DNA from: Burkholderia sp. L27(2015)
GTDB taxonomy: Bacteria; Pseudomonadota; Gammaproteobacteria; Burkholderiales; Burkholderiaceae
Direction of reading: 5' to 3'
DNA length: 64,000 bases
NCBI RefSeq assembly: GCF_009765705.1
Contig: NZ_LMUX01000021.1
Location: forward strand, 1,690,085-1,754,084
Position numbers and translations under genes: made by a program. Below are positions 18,048-27,440 of the stretch, piece after piece. Numbering within the stretch: position 1 is the stretch's first letter; every line of letters starts with the position of its first letter. The notes below the pieces were generated by a model, which saw only the letters and a list, made by a program, of their open reading frames with translations, ran no database searches and was not told the DNA's origin.

Positions 18048-19171
18048 GATTTGCCTACCGAGCTGACTTCCTGCGGCGTGACCGCACTGGGTGGCTTCAC
18101 CTTGCGCTCGCCTTCGCGCAGGGTGAAGGAGCGAGCATAGGCCGCTGAACGGGCGCTCGGGATGGGGTCGTCGGATGCCTCGATCCCGGCGGGCAATACC
18201 ATCGGATCAAAGTTGACGTCCACGCACGGGCCGTCGTCCTCGCTGGACACCTTGTCGATCGTCACCGTGCCCGCGTCGATCTGCTTGCGATCTGCGGGCC
18301 AGGGGAAGGTCGGATTGGCCGTCGGGTCGCCCGCCTGTCCGGCCGTGATGACCAGCCGCCACTGCACCGGATGTTTCGCCACGTCGGCGATGAGGGCGTC
18401 GAACAGGGCATTTTTGTCTGCGGAAGCGCCACTCGCTGAGGCCGCTGAGGCCGCAACGAACGGCTGGAGCGAGACCGCGGACCAGCGCACCGGCGTCGAC
18501 ACGCCGTCAGAATTGACAAAGCGGAATGTGTTCAGCGAGTTGTAGGTGGCATCGGCGAAGCCGGACGACACTTGGCGCTTTTTGATGATGTCGATGGCCG
18601 CGACGAATTCGGGATGATTGGCAGCAAACGCCTGCATTTTCGCAGGATCGGGCTGGCCGGTCGCCGGGTCCGGCTTCGATGCGACCAACTGCTCATAGAA
18701 CGCTTGCGCGGTCCTGACCGGGAAGACCGGAATATTGATCATGCCGGTGCGCCACTCCTCGGCGTCCGCGGGGAGGAAGCGAAGGGCAAGACTGCGCACC
18801 GTATCGGGTTCGTCGGGTATGAACGGCATCCCGCCTGCGAAAGCGATTCGTCCCACCACGGGCACCTTGCCTGGCGCAAAGAGCGCAGCCTTCGATAGTG
18901 ACGCCGCTTGTCCGTTGCTCTCGAACCAGCCCGTTGCGCAGATGCCTTTCGCGTGGTTGCGACGGAAGCCGGGATGAGGACCGTCGACCTCTTCGAAGGC
19001 GGTGATCATCCGTGTTGGTGTCAGCCGGTGCGGCGATAGCCAGCCGCCGGCATAGGCGAACAGCGCTGCGACGCCTAGCGCCACGACGCCGATCACGACC
19101 AGCCTCACCAACACCGCGGTCATGCTCAGCGTTCGCCGGGAGTCAGTCGAATCGCGCTCGTTATCTGGCAC
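18044..19171 (-). CDS. Membrane-anchored catalase-like peroxidase (SrpA type)
   Basis: 375 residues from a GTG start at 19171 with AAGGAG 7 nt upstream. A single N-terminal membrane segment (about 18-42) is followed by a small catalase domain. This includes GPHPGFRRNHAKGICATGWF around the distal histidine, and near the C-terminus PSARSAAYARSFTLREGE, which supplies the proximal tyrosine. The length matches SrpA/catalase-like peroxidases, much shorter than classic catalase. The anchor puts the heme domain in the periplasm. With the overlapping cytochrome b561 gene it would form a quinol-linked peroxide-reducing unit (inference). Confidence 0.85.
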   Translation of the reverse strand: MPDNERDSTDSRRTLSMTAVLVRLVVIGVVALGVAALFAYAGGWLSPHRLTPTRMITAFEEVDGPHPGFRRNHAKGICATGWFESNGQAASLSKAALFAPGKVPVVGRIAFAGGMPFIPDEPDTVRSLALRFLPADAEEWRTGMINIPVFPVRTAQAFYEQLVASKPDPATGQPDPAKMQAFAANHPEFVAAIDIIKKRQVSSGFADATYNSLNTFRFVNSDGVSTPVRWSAVSLQPFVAASAASASGASADKNALFDALIADVAKHPVQWRLVITAGQAGDPTANPTFPWPADRKQIDAGTVTIDKVSSEDDGPCVDVNFDPMVLPAGIEASDDPIPSARSAAYARSFTLREGERKVKPPSAVTPQEVSSVGKS

Positions 19172-19397
19172 TTTTCTACTCCTTCAAATGCGTCGGTATC
19201 AGCGTGATGGGCTGCCTAGTTCCGCTGCGGATCGTGTATGGAACCATTATCGCGGCTATAGGCGCGGTCTGTGTTTTCAGATTGAACGGAAATTTTCAGG
19301 AATGCACGTCGACGCACGAAGAAGCCAATTTCGGCCGATCGACGTTGGAGCTTATCGGGGACTAGCCTGGGGCGGTCGAGCACTGACGGACATTAAT

Positions 19398-19802
19398 TCA
19401 TTGAACCAGCTTGATGAGCTTCAGCAGGACAGCGAGTTCCGGCTCGTATCGAATCACTCTCAGAAGAGCTGTCATGTCGATTCGTTCGCGGAGTCTGTCC
19501 TTGCCGAAGTTCTTGACGTAGCCAGGCCACTGTACTTTCAGTTGCTCCTCACTTTCTCTGCTCGTAGGCGGTCGTCGTTGCTCGCAATCGAGTAGATGCC
19601 TTAGCAATACCGCCTCGTGACATGGATCTTGCCAGATCAGTTGGATGCTCAATTTTTTGGCAAGGAAAATACATAATTCGTCTCGTTGCGCCGATCGTCC
19701 TCTAAGCAGTTGCTGGAGAAGCGCGGCGTAGCTGCGTTCGCTCTCACCCTCGCAGCCGATGAAGATACGCTTTCTCTGCGGAATCCGGTTATGTCTTGTC
19801 AT
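19398..19802 (-). pseudogene. RloB-like protein with apparent internal deletion
   Basis: 134 residues. The N-terminus (KRIFIGCEGESERSYAALLQ) and C-terminal half (LIWQDPCHEAVLLRHLLDCE, QWPGYVKNFGKDRL) fit RloB, the small partner of RloA ATPases, found near restriction loci and linked to anti-phage defence. RloB is usually about 200 residues. Here LLQQLL joins RGRSAQRD near position 19703, so the middle with its acidic residues seems lost in frame. The start overlaps the RloA stop as ATGA, a classic coupled pair. Because the partner also carries a nonsense codon and a deletion, I call it a pseudogene, although the frame itself is open. Confidence 0.65.
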
Positions 19803-20665
19803 CCAATCGTCGGCACTGCGCCGTAAGTGCCCCCCATGTACTTCCGATAAAAGTTGTCGACGCGCCGCACCCCTTGAATGTCTTTCAGAGCCTAGATAGA
19901 TGTGCCGCCGGTTGAATCCTTTTCACAAAAGTAAACTTCTTCTTTCGCCAGATTTTCGAGCAGGGAAGCGTTTTGGCAAGTCATCCAAAGCTGCGCACTG
20001 TGCGGATTGCGCTCCGGCGAATAGAACCAGCGCAGGATTTCAGGGAGAACGTGGGGATGAATCGCCAGATCGAGCTCGTCGATGACCGCTATCCCACCCA
20101 GTTGCAGGACATGGGCCAAATATGGATAGATCTGCAGGAACCGACGCGTGCCGTGACTCTCAAGCACCAATGGCACATCACGCGAGAGACCTTCATGTTG
20201 AAACGTCGCGACGGGGCCGTTGTTGCCTTGCTCGATTGACATCGAGCGGATGCCTAAATCAATGCTCGCCAGATCAACATTGACTGACGCCAACATGGTC
20301 GGGTTAGCCTGATAGTACTGAAGTATCGCCATCTCATTAACTGGCAATTTTTCCATGAAAATATTGGACGACAACCTTCCGGCAGCCTGCCGTAATGCAA
20401 GCGAAGGTGGATGATCCAGTTGCGCTAACGTTGCGATAACACTGGCGTTGTCGCGCAAGATTTTTTTGAGCACAGCCCGTACTGTCGACTTGCCGGCCGC
20501 GTTTGCCCCGAAGAACGCAACGACCTTTGGAATCCGTTGTCCAGAGCCTGCCCACGTCTCTGCGAAACGCTCGGGGAAGTCGCACACGGCAGAGCCGACC
20601 TTCAAATCAATGACTTGAAGATCGCGAACCGACATAAAGTTTTCTATTTCCAGCAAATGGATCAC
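19799..20665 (-). pseudogene. RloA-like AAA ATPase with nonsense codon and apparent deletion
   Basis: From GTG 20665 (LLEIENFMSVRDLQ), the frame has Walker A GANAAGKST (about 53-61), a RDNASVIATLAQL segment, and Walker B region GGIAVIDELDLAIHP. It stops at TAG 19892-19894. Past that stop the same frame reads ALKDIQGVRRVDNFYRKY and MGGTYGAVPTIG, the normal RloA C-terminus, and ends at a TGA that overlaps the rloB start. A tyrosine codon has therefore become TAG. The Walker A is joined almost directly to VRAVLKKILRDNAS near 20482. Intact relatives I know have roughly 80 more residues there, so an in-frame deletion is likely. Confidence 0.75.
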
Positions 20666-21091
20666 GAGCGTCTCATGAGGCTTGAATAGGAGAATGCAAC
20701 AAAAAAATGTCGAATATTGTGTTTGGACTTGGTTTTTCATTGAGTGAGTGGTCAATAGCGTCGTTTTGTGAGGTCCGCAGCGTTGCGTGACGGTATCCGG
20801 CGGTCGAGTTCGTCGGACCGCCAATAATTGCCCCGTGAGCGCAGCGCGACGCGTTGATCCGCCTCTTCCGCCCACGTTGCGCTGGCGCGGTTCCTCTTTG
20901 TATCGCAACGTATCTGCTGGGTGCTTTGGTACGTATGCTTTCAAAACGATCGTTCCCAGAAACAAGTGAGACACATCTGCGGGCTCCAATACCCCACACG
21001 AGCGCGCTCTGCGTCGGATATCGCCTCCCGTGACTCGTGAATCACGCGGCTATTGATTGAGAAGCTAGCTTCATCACCAATCGGAGTTCTT
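20666..21091. other. Divergent intergenic region
   Basis: About 425 nt between the RloA remnant and the epoxide hydrolase. Minus-strand frames here are continuous with the RloA frame but lack family features and begin with basic low-complexity sequence. GGAG at 21083-21086 is the ribosome-binding site of the epoxide hydrolase. No operator is evident. Confidence 0.4.
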
Positions 21092-22447
21092 ATGTCAGAC
21101 AATATCTCTCCCGAATCGCCGTCTCGCCGTCGTTTTGTTAGTGTGGCGGCGGCAAGTGTCGCTGCGGGCTCGCTGAGTCCGCTCGCTTTTGCGGAAACGA
21201 ATCAAGCGATCACTGACGTTGCCCCGGCGACGGGTGATGACCAAATCGCCATTCGCCCACTTCGGGTGCATGTGTCTGAATCACAACTCATCGACCTGCG
21301 AAGACGCATCAAAGCGACGAGATGGCCTGACCGGGAGACAGTCACGGATGACTCGCAAGGCGTACCGCTCGCGATGATTCAGGAATTCGCGCGCCATTGG
21401 GCGACCGATTACGATTGGCGCAAGTGCGAGGCCAAACTGAACGCCTTGCCGCAATTCGTGACCGAGGTCGATGGGCTGGACATCCATTTCATTCACGTGC
21501 GTTCGAAACATGAAAATGCGATGCCGCTCATCGTCACGCACGGGTGGCCCGGCTCGGTCATCGAGCAGTTCAAGATTATCGATCCGCTGACCAATCCCAC
21601 GGCACATGGCGCGAGCGCGTCAGACGCGTTTCATCTGGTCATTCCGTCTTTGCCGGGCTACGGATTTTCAGGCAAACCTACCACGACGGGGTGGGGCCCT
21701 GAGCGCACCGCGCGCGCCTGGGTCGTGCTAATGAAGCGTCTTGGGTACGCGAAATTTGCCGCACAAGGCGGCGACCTGGGTGGAGTGGTCGCGAATGTGA
21801 TGGCCAAGCAGGCGCCACCGGAACTGCTGGGCATCCACGTCAACTTCCCTGCGACGGTTCCCCCGGAGATCGTTAAAGCGCTTCAAGCCGGTGATCCGCC
21901 TCCAGTTGGCTTGTCGGACGACGAAAAGCACGCTTACGAGCAACTGAGCAGCGGAGCCAAGAAGCGACGCGCCTACGCATTGGAGCAGGGCACGCGCCCA
22001 CAGACGCTCTACGGACTGTCCGACTCGCCCGTTGGACTCGCAAGCTGGCTGCTCGATCACGGTGACGGATATGTTCAGCCGGCGGCGGCGCTCACCTCGG
22101 CCGTGTACGGGCACCCCGTCAATGGAGAATCCGCAGGCGAGCTGACGCGAGACGACGTCCTCGACGACATCACGCTCTACTGGCTGACGAATACGGGGAT
22201 TTCCGCGGCTCGCTTTTATTGGGAGTCTCACTTCAACTTCACGGCCGCCGCCGATGTGTCCGTGCCGGCCGCCGTGAGCGTCTTTCCTCGCGAGAACTAT
22301 CAGGCGCCGCGCAGTTGGACGGAGCGGGCGTATCACGACCTCATCTATTACAACCGGGTGGATAAAGGCGGCCACTTTGCGGCGTGGGAACAGCCACAAC
22401 TATTTGCAGAGGAGGTTCGAGCGGGCTTGAGACCGCTCCGTAAATAA
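21092..22447 (+). CDS. Tat-exported epoxide hydrolase (EHN-type alpha/beta hydrolase)
   Basis: 451 residues from ATG 21092 with GGAG 5 nt upstream. The N-terminus is a Tat signal (PSRRRFVSVAAASVAAG, cleavage near LAFA). An EHN domain follows (IRPLRVHVSESQLIDLRRRI, RWPDRE), then an alpha/beta hydrolase core with HGWPGS (150-155), nucleophile Asp228 in QGGDLGG, and the C-terminal GGHFAAWEQP histidine. It hydrolyses epoxides to vicinal diols through a covalent aspartyl ester. Tat export implies a periplasmic, folded enzyme. It stands alone, converging on the ThDP enzyme gene. Confidence 0.9.
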   Translation: MSDNISPESPSRRRFVSVAAASVAAGSLSPLAFAETNQAITDVAPATGDDQIAIRPLRVHVSESQLIDLRRRIKATRWPDRETVTDDSQGVPLAMIQEFARHWATDYDWRKCEAKLNALPQFVTEVDGLDIHFIHVRSKHENAMPLIVTHGWPGSVIEQFKIIDPLTNPTAHGASASDAFHLVIPSLPGYGFSGKPTTTGWGPERTARAWVVLMKRLGYAKFAAQGGDLGGVVANVMAKQAPPELLGIHVNFPATVPPEIVKALQAGDPPPVGLSDDEKHAYEQLSSGAKKRRAYALEQGTRPQTLYGLSDSPVGLASWLLDHGDGYVQPAAALTSAVYGHPVNGESAGELTRDDVLDDITLYWLTNTGISAARFYWESHFNFTAAADVSVPAAVSVFPRENYQAPRSWTERAYHDLIYYNRVDKGGHFAAWEQPQLFAEEVRAGLRPLRK

Positions 22448-22522
22448 ATAGTACGTGACGAAGCCAGCATCGGTGCGCCTAAGGCGCACCCGCTGAAGAA
22501 GTTGAAAAGGCGCGGCGTGAAG

Positions 22523-24073
22523 TCAGTCGACAATCGCCTCGATTACGCACGGTCCGCGCTGATTCACGGCGGTAACGAAAGCATCCTCAAAGGCTCGTCG
22601 CGACTCAGTGCGGATCGCCTTGACGCCAAGCCCCTGTGCAATAGATACCCAGTCCAGTGACGGACTATGAAGATCGAGCATGTACGTGGCTCTCGGGCCG
22701 TCCGAGCGCGCACCGACACGCCTGAGTTCATTGGTCAAAACCTTATAGCCGCGATTGGCGTAGACGATGGTGATCACGTCCAGTTGCTCGCGCGCCTGCG
22801 TCCAGAGTGACTGCACCGTGTACATTGCGCTGCCGTCGCCGACCAGCGTCACGACCTTACGCTGCGGACACGCGATGGCCGCCCCGGTAGACACGGCCAT
22901 CATGCTGCCAATCGCGCCGCCGGTGAGGTTCAGGAAATCGTGCGGCGCAGCGTCCGATAACACTTCGTAGTAAGGCAGTGTCGAGGTCACGCCTTCGTCG
23001 GCGACGATTGCGTTTGCCGGCAGATGTTTTGCCACAATCTGCGAGATGGTTTGCGCATCCAGAGCACCGTCGAGGGAGAAGGCAAGCGGACTAGCCTCAT
23101 GCACGTGTTCTGAAGCGCTTTGGGCATCGAGTGCCTCCATCAGCGCTTCGAGTGCCGCTACGCCGTCTTCATGCGGCTGGGTCAACACAGTTATTTCGCA
23201 TCCCTCGGGTGTGAGCCAACTGGGTTTGTCAGGGTATGCGAAAAAACTGACGGGAGGACGCGCGCCGACCAGCACCATCAACTCGGTTCCACTGAGAAAC
23301 TCTGCCGCATGCTCGCCAAAGTATGGCATCCGCTCGACGCTAACGCGCCCTGCACCGCGCTCGATGCGCGGTGCGAAGGTATCGCAAACCAGTCGAGCAC
23401 CGGTCTTTGCCGCGATCTTGCCGGCGGCAACCAGACCGGCTCCCCGAAGCGCCTCGCCTCGCACAAGAAGTACGACCTTCAATCCGCCGCTCATCATGCT
23501 GGCGATTCGATCGACCGTCGCGTCGGCAGCTTTGACGGGGGCCGACGTCGGCAAGGGCTGCGCAACGTCGTCCGCGGTGTCCCACGCGGCATCAGCGGGA
23601 AGAATCAAGGTTGCGATCTGGCCCGGCGACTGTTTCGCGGCTTGCACCGCGCGAGCTGCATCGGCGCCCACATTGCGTGAACTCTTGGACGAGAGTATCC
23701 AGTCCGACACCGGTCGGGCAAACCCGGCAATATCGGACGCAAGCGGCGCGTCATAGCGGGCGTGCGACGAAGCGTGATCGCCGACGATATTCACAATCGG
23801 GCTTGAAGCGCGCCGCGCATTGTGGAGATTACTGAGCCCGTTCGCCAATCCCGGTCCGAGATGCAGCAGCGTAGCAGCCGGTTTTCCCGCCATGCGCGCA
23901 TAGCCGTCGGCGGCTCCCGTTGCGACATTTTCTTGGAGGACCAGCACGGGCCGCATGTCTTGGACCGCATCCAGTGCTGCGACAAAATGCATTTCCGACG
24001 TACCCGGGTTTCCAAAACATACATTCACATCGCTGGCGACCAGCGATTTCAACAAGCTTTCTGCTCCGTTCAT
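22523..24073 (-). CDS. ThDP-dependent enzyme, acetolactate synthase large-subunit-like
   Basis: 516 residues. The N-terminal ThDP-Pyr domain has CFGNPGTSEMHF and catalytic Glu48 in LQENVATGAADGYAR. The central domain is FAD/TH3-like, and the C-terminal ThDP-PP domain has VVTLVGDGSAMYTVQSLW and YANRGYKVL. It is about 50 residues shorter than true acetolactate synthase and has no small subunit nearby. A role in 2-oxoacid decarboxylation (benzoylformate decarboxylase-like) or another carboligation is as likely as valine synthesis. It is divergent from a LysR gene 111 nt away, its probable regulator. Confidence 0.85.
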   Translation of the reverse strand: MNGAESLLKSLVASDVNVCFGNPGTSEMHFVAALDAVQDMRPVLVLQENVATGAADGYARMAGKPAATLLHLGPGLANGLSNLHNARRASSPIVNIVGDHASSHARYDAPLASDIAGFARPVSDWILSSKSSRNVGADAARAVQAAKQSPGQIATLILPADAAWDTADDVAQPLPTSAPVKAADATVDRIASMMSGGLKVVLLVRGEALRGAGLVAAGKIAAKTGARLVCDTFAPRIERGAGRVSVERMPYFGEHAAEFLSGTELMVLVGARPPVSFFAYPDKPSWLTPEGCEITVLTQPHEDGVAALEALMEALDAQSASEHVHEASPLAFSLDGALDAQTISQIVAKHLPANAIVADEGVTSTLPYYEVLSDAAPHDFLNLTGGAIGSMMAVSTGAAIACPQRKVVTLVGDGSAMYTVQSLWTQAREQLDVITIVYANRGYKVLTNELRRVGARSDGPRATYMLDLHSPSLDWVSIAQGLGVKAIRTESRRAFEDAFVTAVNQRGPCVIEAIVD

Positions 24074-24184
24074 GGCGACTACTCCTTTAATGTTGAGGTC
24101 CGACGCCGTAAGTCACCAGGATGTGGCTTCAAGACGTTGAACTTGCCTTGACGATCATTCTCAACACATCTAATCTGAGCAACA

Positions 24185-25150
24185 ATGGCCTCAGATTGGA
24201 AACATAGTTACGTCATGCGTAAAAATCTCGACTATGGGCTGCTGCACGCGATGAACGCGTTCGTGAAGGTTGTCGACACCGGCACGTTCACGGCCGCAGC
24301 CGAGCAGATGGGCCTTACCACCGCACAGGTATCGCGCTTGGTCTCGGAACTCGAGACGCGTCTGCAGACCAAGCTCCTGCAGCGCACTACGCGCCGCATT
24401 GCGCTCACCGGCACGGGCGACGTGTATGCGATTCAATGCCGCGATATTCTTGAGCGCGTCGATATGGCAGAAGCGGTCGCTTCAGGCTCGACGACCGAGC
24501 CGTCGGGGCGGTTACGCGTGCTCTGCATGGGAGGGTTTGGCAATCGCTACGTCGTTCCGCTGCTCGCGGGATTCTGCTCGCGTTATGCGAAGGTCGCAGT
24601 CGAATACAGCACCTCGCAGTACGCGCCGGATCTTCTCGCCGAAGGAATCGACGTCAGCGTTTATCTGACACGACAGCTGTCCGATTCAGGGCACATCGCG
24701 CTATCGCTGGGCACGACGTTCAGCGTGCTGTGTGCGGCCCCGGCCTATCTCGCATCAAGGGGCATCCCGGACCATCCGCGCGAGCTCATGAAGCACGCGT
24801 GCATACGGCTTATTAATCCGTCGACGTCGGTCGAGTGGGAGTTGATTTCGGGTAAGCAGTCGTATCAGGTGAATCCGGATGGGCCACTGACCGGGGATAA
24901 TCCCGACGTACTTCTGAACGCCGCCGAGCAAGCGAGCGGCATTGCCTATCTGCCGTTTTTTACCGTGATAGATTCGATACGCAGTGGACGTCTCGTGCGC
25001 ATACTTCCGTCCTGGCGTTCGGTAGACGTCGGTGTCTTCGCGCTTTATCCGTCCCGCCGCTTCCTGGACGCAAAAACCAAAGCATGGCTGGATTTGCTCA
25101 AGACGCACGTTGCACCGATGCTTGCGGCTGACGGGAGGGAGTTTGGATGA
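24185..25150 (+). CDS. LysR-family regulator (divergent from ThDP enzyme)
   Basis: 321 residues, or 311 if ATG 24215 is used. The N-terminal winged HTH is typical (LLHAMNAFVKVVDTGTFTAA, TTAQVSRLVSELETRL, LLQRTTRRI). The C-terminal periplasmic-binding-like domain belongs to the DmlR/CrgA-like subgroup (SGRLRVLCMGGFG). It faces the ThDP enzyme gene and probably controls it. Its 3' end overlaps the rhomboid gene by 4 nt, an unusual pairing for a LysR gene. Confidence 0.9.
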   Translation: MASDWKHSYVMRKNLDYGLLHAMNAFVKVVDTGTFTAAAEQMGLTTAQVSRLVSELETRLQTKLLQRTTRRIALTGTGDVYAIQCRDILERVDMAEAVASGSTTEPSGRLRVLCMGGFGNRYVVPLLAGFCSRYAKVAVEYSTSQYAPDLLAEGIDVSVYLTRQLSDSGHIALSLGTTFSVLCAAPAYLASRGIPDHPRELMKHACIRLINPSTSVEWELISGKQSYQVNPDGPLTGDNPDVLLNAAEQASGIAYLPFFTVIDSIRSGRLVRILPSWRSVDVGVFALYPSRRFLDAKTKAWLDLLKTHVAPMLAADGREFG

Positions 25151-25758
25151 ACGCTATTGCCTCGACTTCCACAGTGGGTTCACTGCGCGCTCAGATCAAG
25201 GCGCGCATCCTGCTGCTCGGCCTCTTCGTCGGTTCCATGTGGTTGGTCTTTTTTCTCTCGGCCGCGCTGCCGTCGCTGGAGTTGAACCGGCACGGCGTGG
25301 TGCCGCGCACGCTCAGCGGGTTGCAGGGCATCGTGTTTGCTCCGTGGCTGCACGCAGGGCTTTGGCACATCGTGGCCAACACGGGCGGCCTACTTATTCT
25401 GGGCTGGCTGTGCATGTGGCCGCGCATCGCGAACTTCTGGCAGGCGACCTTGGGCGGCATGCTCGGGGCAGGACTCTGCGCGTGGTTGCTCGGTGCTCCC
25501 GACTCTGTGCACATCGGTGCCAGCGGCTTGGTATTCGGCTATGCCGGTTATCTGGTCGCCCGAGGCTACTATGCGCGCAGCATCGTATCGATACTCGTGG
25601 CATTGTTCGTTGCAAGCAGCTACGGTCTAGTCTTGCTCTTCGGCTTACTGCCGATCTATCCTGGAGTGTCGTGGCAAAGCCATCTTGGCGGTGCACTGGG
25701 GGGTATTCTGGCCGCGCGCGCCGCAACCGTGAAGTCGTCCAACCGATCGAACGCATAG
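25147..25758 (+). CDS. Rhomboid intramembrane serine protease
   Basis: 203 residues with about six membrane segments. The catalytic dyad is visible: Ser126 in the GASGLVFG motif and His179 in SWQSHLGGALGG. The HAGLWHIVANT segment carries the conserved first-loop/second-helix histidine and asparagine. The family cleaves membrane-segment substrates near the periplasmic face. The ATG overlaps the LysR stop (ATGA), so translation is probably coupled. No substrate is suggested by the neighbours. Confidence 0.92.
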   Translation: MNAIASTSTVGSLRAQIKARILLLGLFVGSMWLVFFLSAALPSLELNRHGVVPRTLSGLQGIVFAPWLHAGLWHIVANTGGLLILGWLCMWPRIANFWQATLGGMLGAGLCAWLLGAPDSVHIGASGLVFGYAGYLVARGYYARSIVSILVALFVASSYGLVLLFGLLPIYPGVSWQSHLGGALGGILAARAATVKSSNRSNA

Positions 25759-25788
25759 ACGGCCGTGCCCCGAACTGTGCAGGCAAGG

Positions 25789-26235
25789 TCAGCCAGGGAT
25801 CTCGGGCTCGACCAGCTTTGCCAGTTGAACAAGCGACTCCTGCCAACCGAGGTAGCACATCTCTACAGGAATAACCTCGGGCAAGCCCTTCTGCACGATG
25901 GTGAGCTCGGTTCCGCAAGACACCTGCCGCAATGAAATGGCGGTGTGCATCTGGCCCGGTAGGTTCGGGTCGTCGAACCGGTCCGAGTAGTGGATCTTCT
26001 CGAACGGCACCAGTTCGAGATACTCGCCGCCGAACGCGTGGCTGTTGCCGGTGCCGAAATTACAGAAGGACATCTTGTACGTGCCGCCCACCCGAGCATC
26101 CATGTGGTGGACCTGGCACGTGAACCCGTAAGGGGGAAGCCACTTCGCTATCGCATCGGGTTCGAGGAACGCTCGATAGACGCGCTCGGGAGTAGCGCGC
26201 AAGACGCGGTGAAGATTAACGATTCCGGTACTCAT
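25789..26235 (-). CDS. SRPBCC/AHSA1-domain protein
   Basis: 148 residues from ATG 26235, chosen because the domain begins immediately (STGIVNLHRVLRATPERVYRAF). An upstream extension is possible but looks unrelated. Features of the AHSA1 subgroup of the START/Bet v1 fold are present: EPDAIAKWLPPYGF, GGTYKMSF and GGEYLELVPFEKI, with the C-terminal helix GWQESLVQLAKLVE. These are small cytoplasmic proteins with a hydrophobic cavity, some involved in stress response; the ligand is unknown. It is divergent from a LysR gene 150 nt away. Confidence 0.85.
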   Translation of the reverse strand: MSTGIVNLHRVLRATPERVYRAFLEPDAIAKWLPPYGFTCQVHHMDARVGGTYKMSFCNFGTGNSHAFGGEYLELVPFEKIHYSDRFDDPNLPGQMHTAISLRQVSCGTELTIVQKGLPEVIPVEMCYLGWQESLVQLAKLVEPEIPG

Positions 26236-26385
26236 GGTGTGCTCGCTTTTCACTAGAGACGTTGGATATGTGGCCGAAGGCTTGCTCATCGACGGCTTCT
26301 ACGCTCGACTGACGCGAATATGATGCACCGTCGCCTAACAAAGCTCAACCATCTAACATTCGCTTTGATGCGTTAAGCTTCGACC

Positions 26386-27327
26386 ATGGACATTCGTCAG
26401 CTCAAATATTTCGTCGCGATCGTCGAGTGCGGCAGCCTTTCGAAGGCGGCCGAAAAACTGTGCGTGGCTCAACCATCGCTGAGCCAGCAGGTCGCCGGGC
26501 TCGAAGCGGAACTTAAAGCCAAGCTGCTGTTGCGCAGCCACCAGGGGGTGCAGCCGACCGAGGCCGGTCGCACGCTTTATCTGCGCGCCCGCGATGTGAT
26601 GCGTCAGATGGCGCAGATCCCGCTTGCAGTGCGTATGAATGGCATGGAGTCCGGCCAGGTCGCAATCGGCCTGCCGACCAGTGTCGCTGTCGTTTTCGCC
26701 CTGCCGATGTTCGAGTACGTGCGGCGTCACTATCCAGGGATCCGCTTGCAGATCGTCGAAGGGATGAGCGGCTACCTCGCCGAACTGATGGCGAACGGCC
26801 GGCTTGACATGGCGATCCTGTTCCGCGAAACGGAGACACGCGGCGTCTCCGTGCGTCCGCTCTTCGACGAAAACCTATTCGTGTTCGGACGAATCGATGG
26901 CATTGGGCCAGCGCAAGACGTGCCGATGCGCCATCTAGCGAACGTGCCGATGGTGCTGCCGAGCGCGGCGAACGGCTTGCGCGTTCTGATCGAGAGAGCC
27001 TTTGCGCACGAAGGCGTTGACCCTGACATTGTCGCGGATATTGATTCGCTGCCGACCATGCTCGCCATCGCACGCCAGGAGGAGGTCGTGACGATCGTTT
27101 CCTCGGATGCGTTCGGCCGCAATACCGCAGACCGGCATCTGGTCCATCGGCTTATCGATCCGGAGATCAGCCGTCCCGTGAGCTTATGCGTGCCGAATGC
27201 ACTACCAACGAGTGCCGTGTCGTTGGCGATTCAGAAAGTCGTCATTCGCCTCGTGGCCGAGTTAGTCGCAAGCGGGGTCTGGTCCGGCGTCCTGCATCGC
27301 AACGATACAGGAACATTACAGCTATAG
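26386..27327 (+). CDS. LysR-family regulator, probable control of the lctP operon
   Basis: 313 residues. The start MDIRQLKYFVAIVECGSLSK is the diagnostic LysR opening, followed by AQPSLSQQVAGLEAELKAKL. The effector domain is of the Nac/CynR-like class. It lies 113 nt upstream of the permease gene in the same direction and is divergent from the SRPBCC gene. Position suggests it activates the permease-CoA transferase-lyase operon on sensing the imported acid (inference). Confidence 0.88.
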   Translation: MDIRQLKYFVAIVECGSLSKAAEKLCVAQPSLSQQVAGLEAELKAKLLLRSHQGVQPTEAGRTLYLRARDVMRQMAQIPLAVRMNGMESGQVAIGLPTSVAVVFALPMFEYVRRHYPGIRLQIVEGMSGYLAELMANGRLDMAILFRETETRGVSVRPLFDENLFVFGRIDGIGPAQDVPMRHLANVPMVLPSAANGLRVLIERAFAHEGVDPDIVADIDSLPTMLAIARQEEVVTIVSSDAFGRNTADRHLVHRLIDPEISRPVSLCVPNALPTSAVSLAIQKVVIRLVAELVASGVWSGVLHRNDTGTLQL

Positions 27328-27440
27328 GCCGCACCTATACCCGGTAGCTCGAATCGGTATTTCACACAGACGCTGCATGCGTCTAAATTGTGTCCTTCGA
27401 AGTCGATAAAAGACGCTCGCAAAGAGCCCGAAGGAGATAA

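Noticed and set aside
20666-20989. N-terminal extension of the RloA-like protein to 365 residues
   Set aside because: The added residues are basic and unlike the family; LLEIENFMSVRD is the usual start of these ATPases.
22523-24073. Assignment as true acetolactate synthase (IlvB)
   Set aside because: It is shorter than IlvB, has no small subunit nearby and sits beside a LysR gene, so only the ThDP family is assigned.
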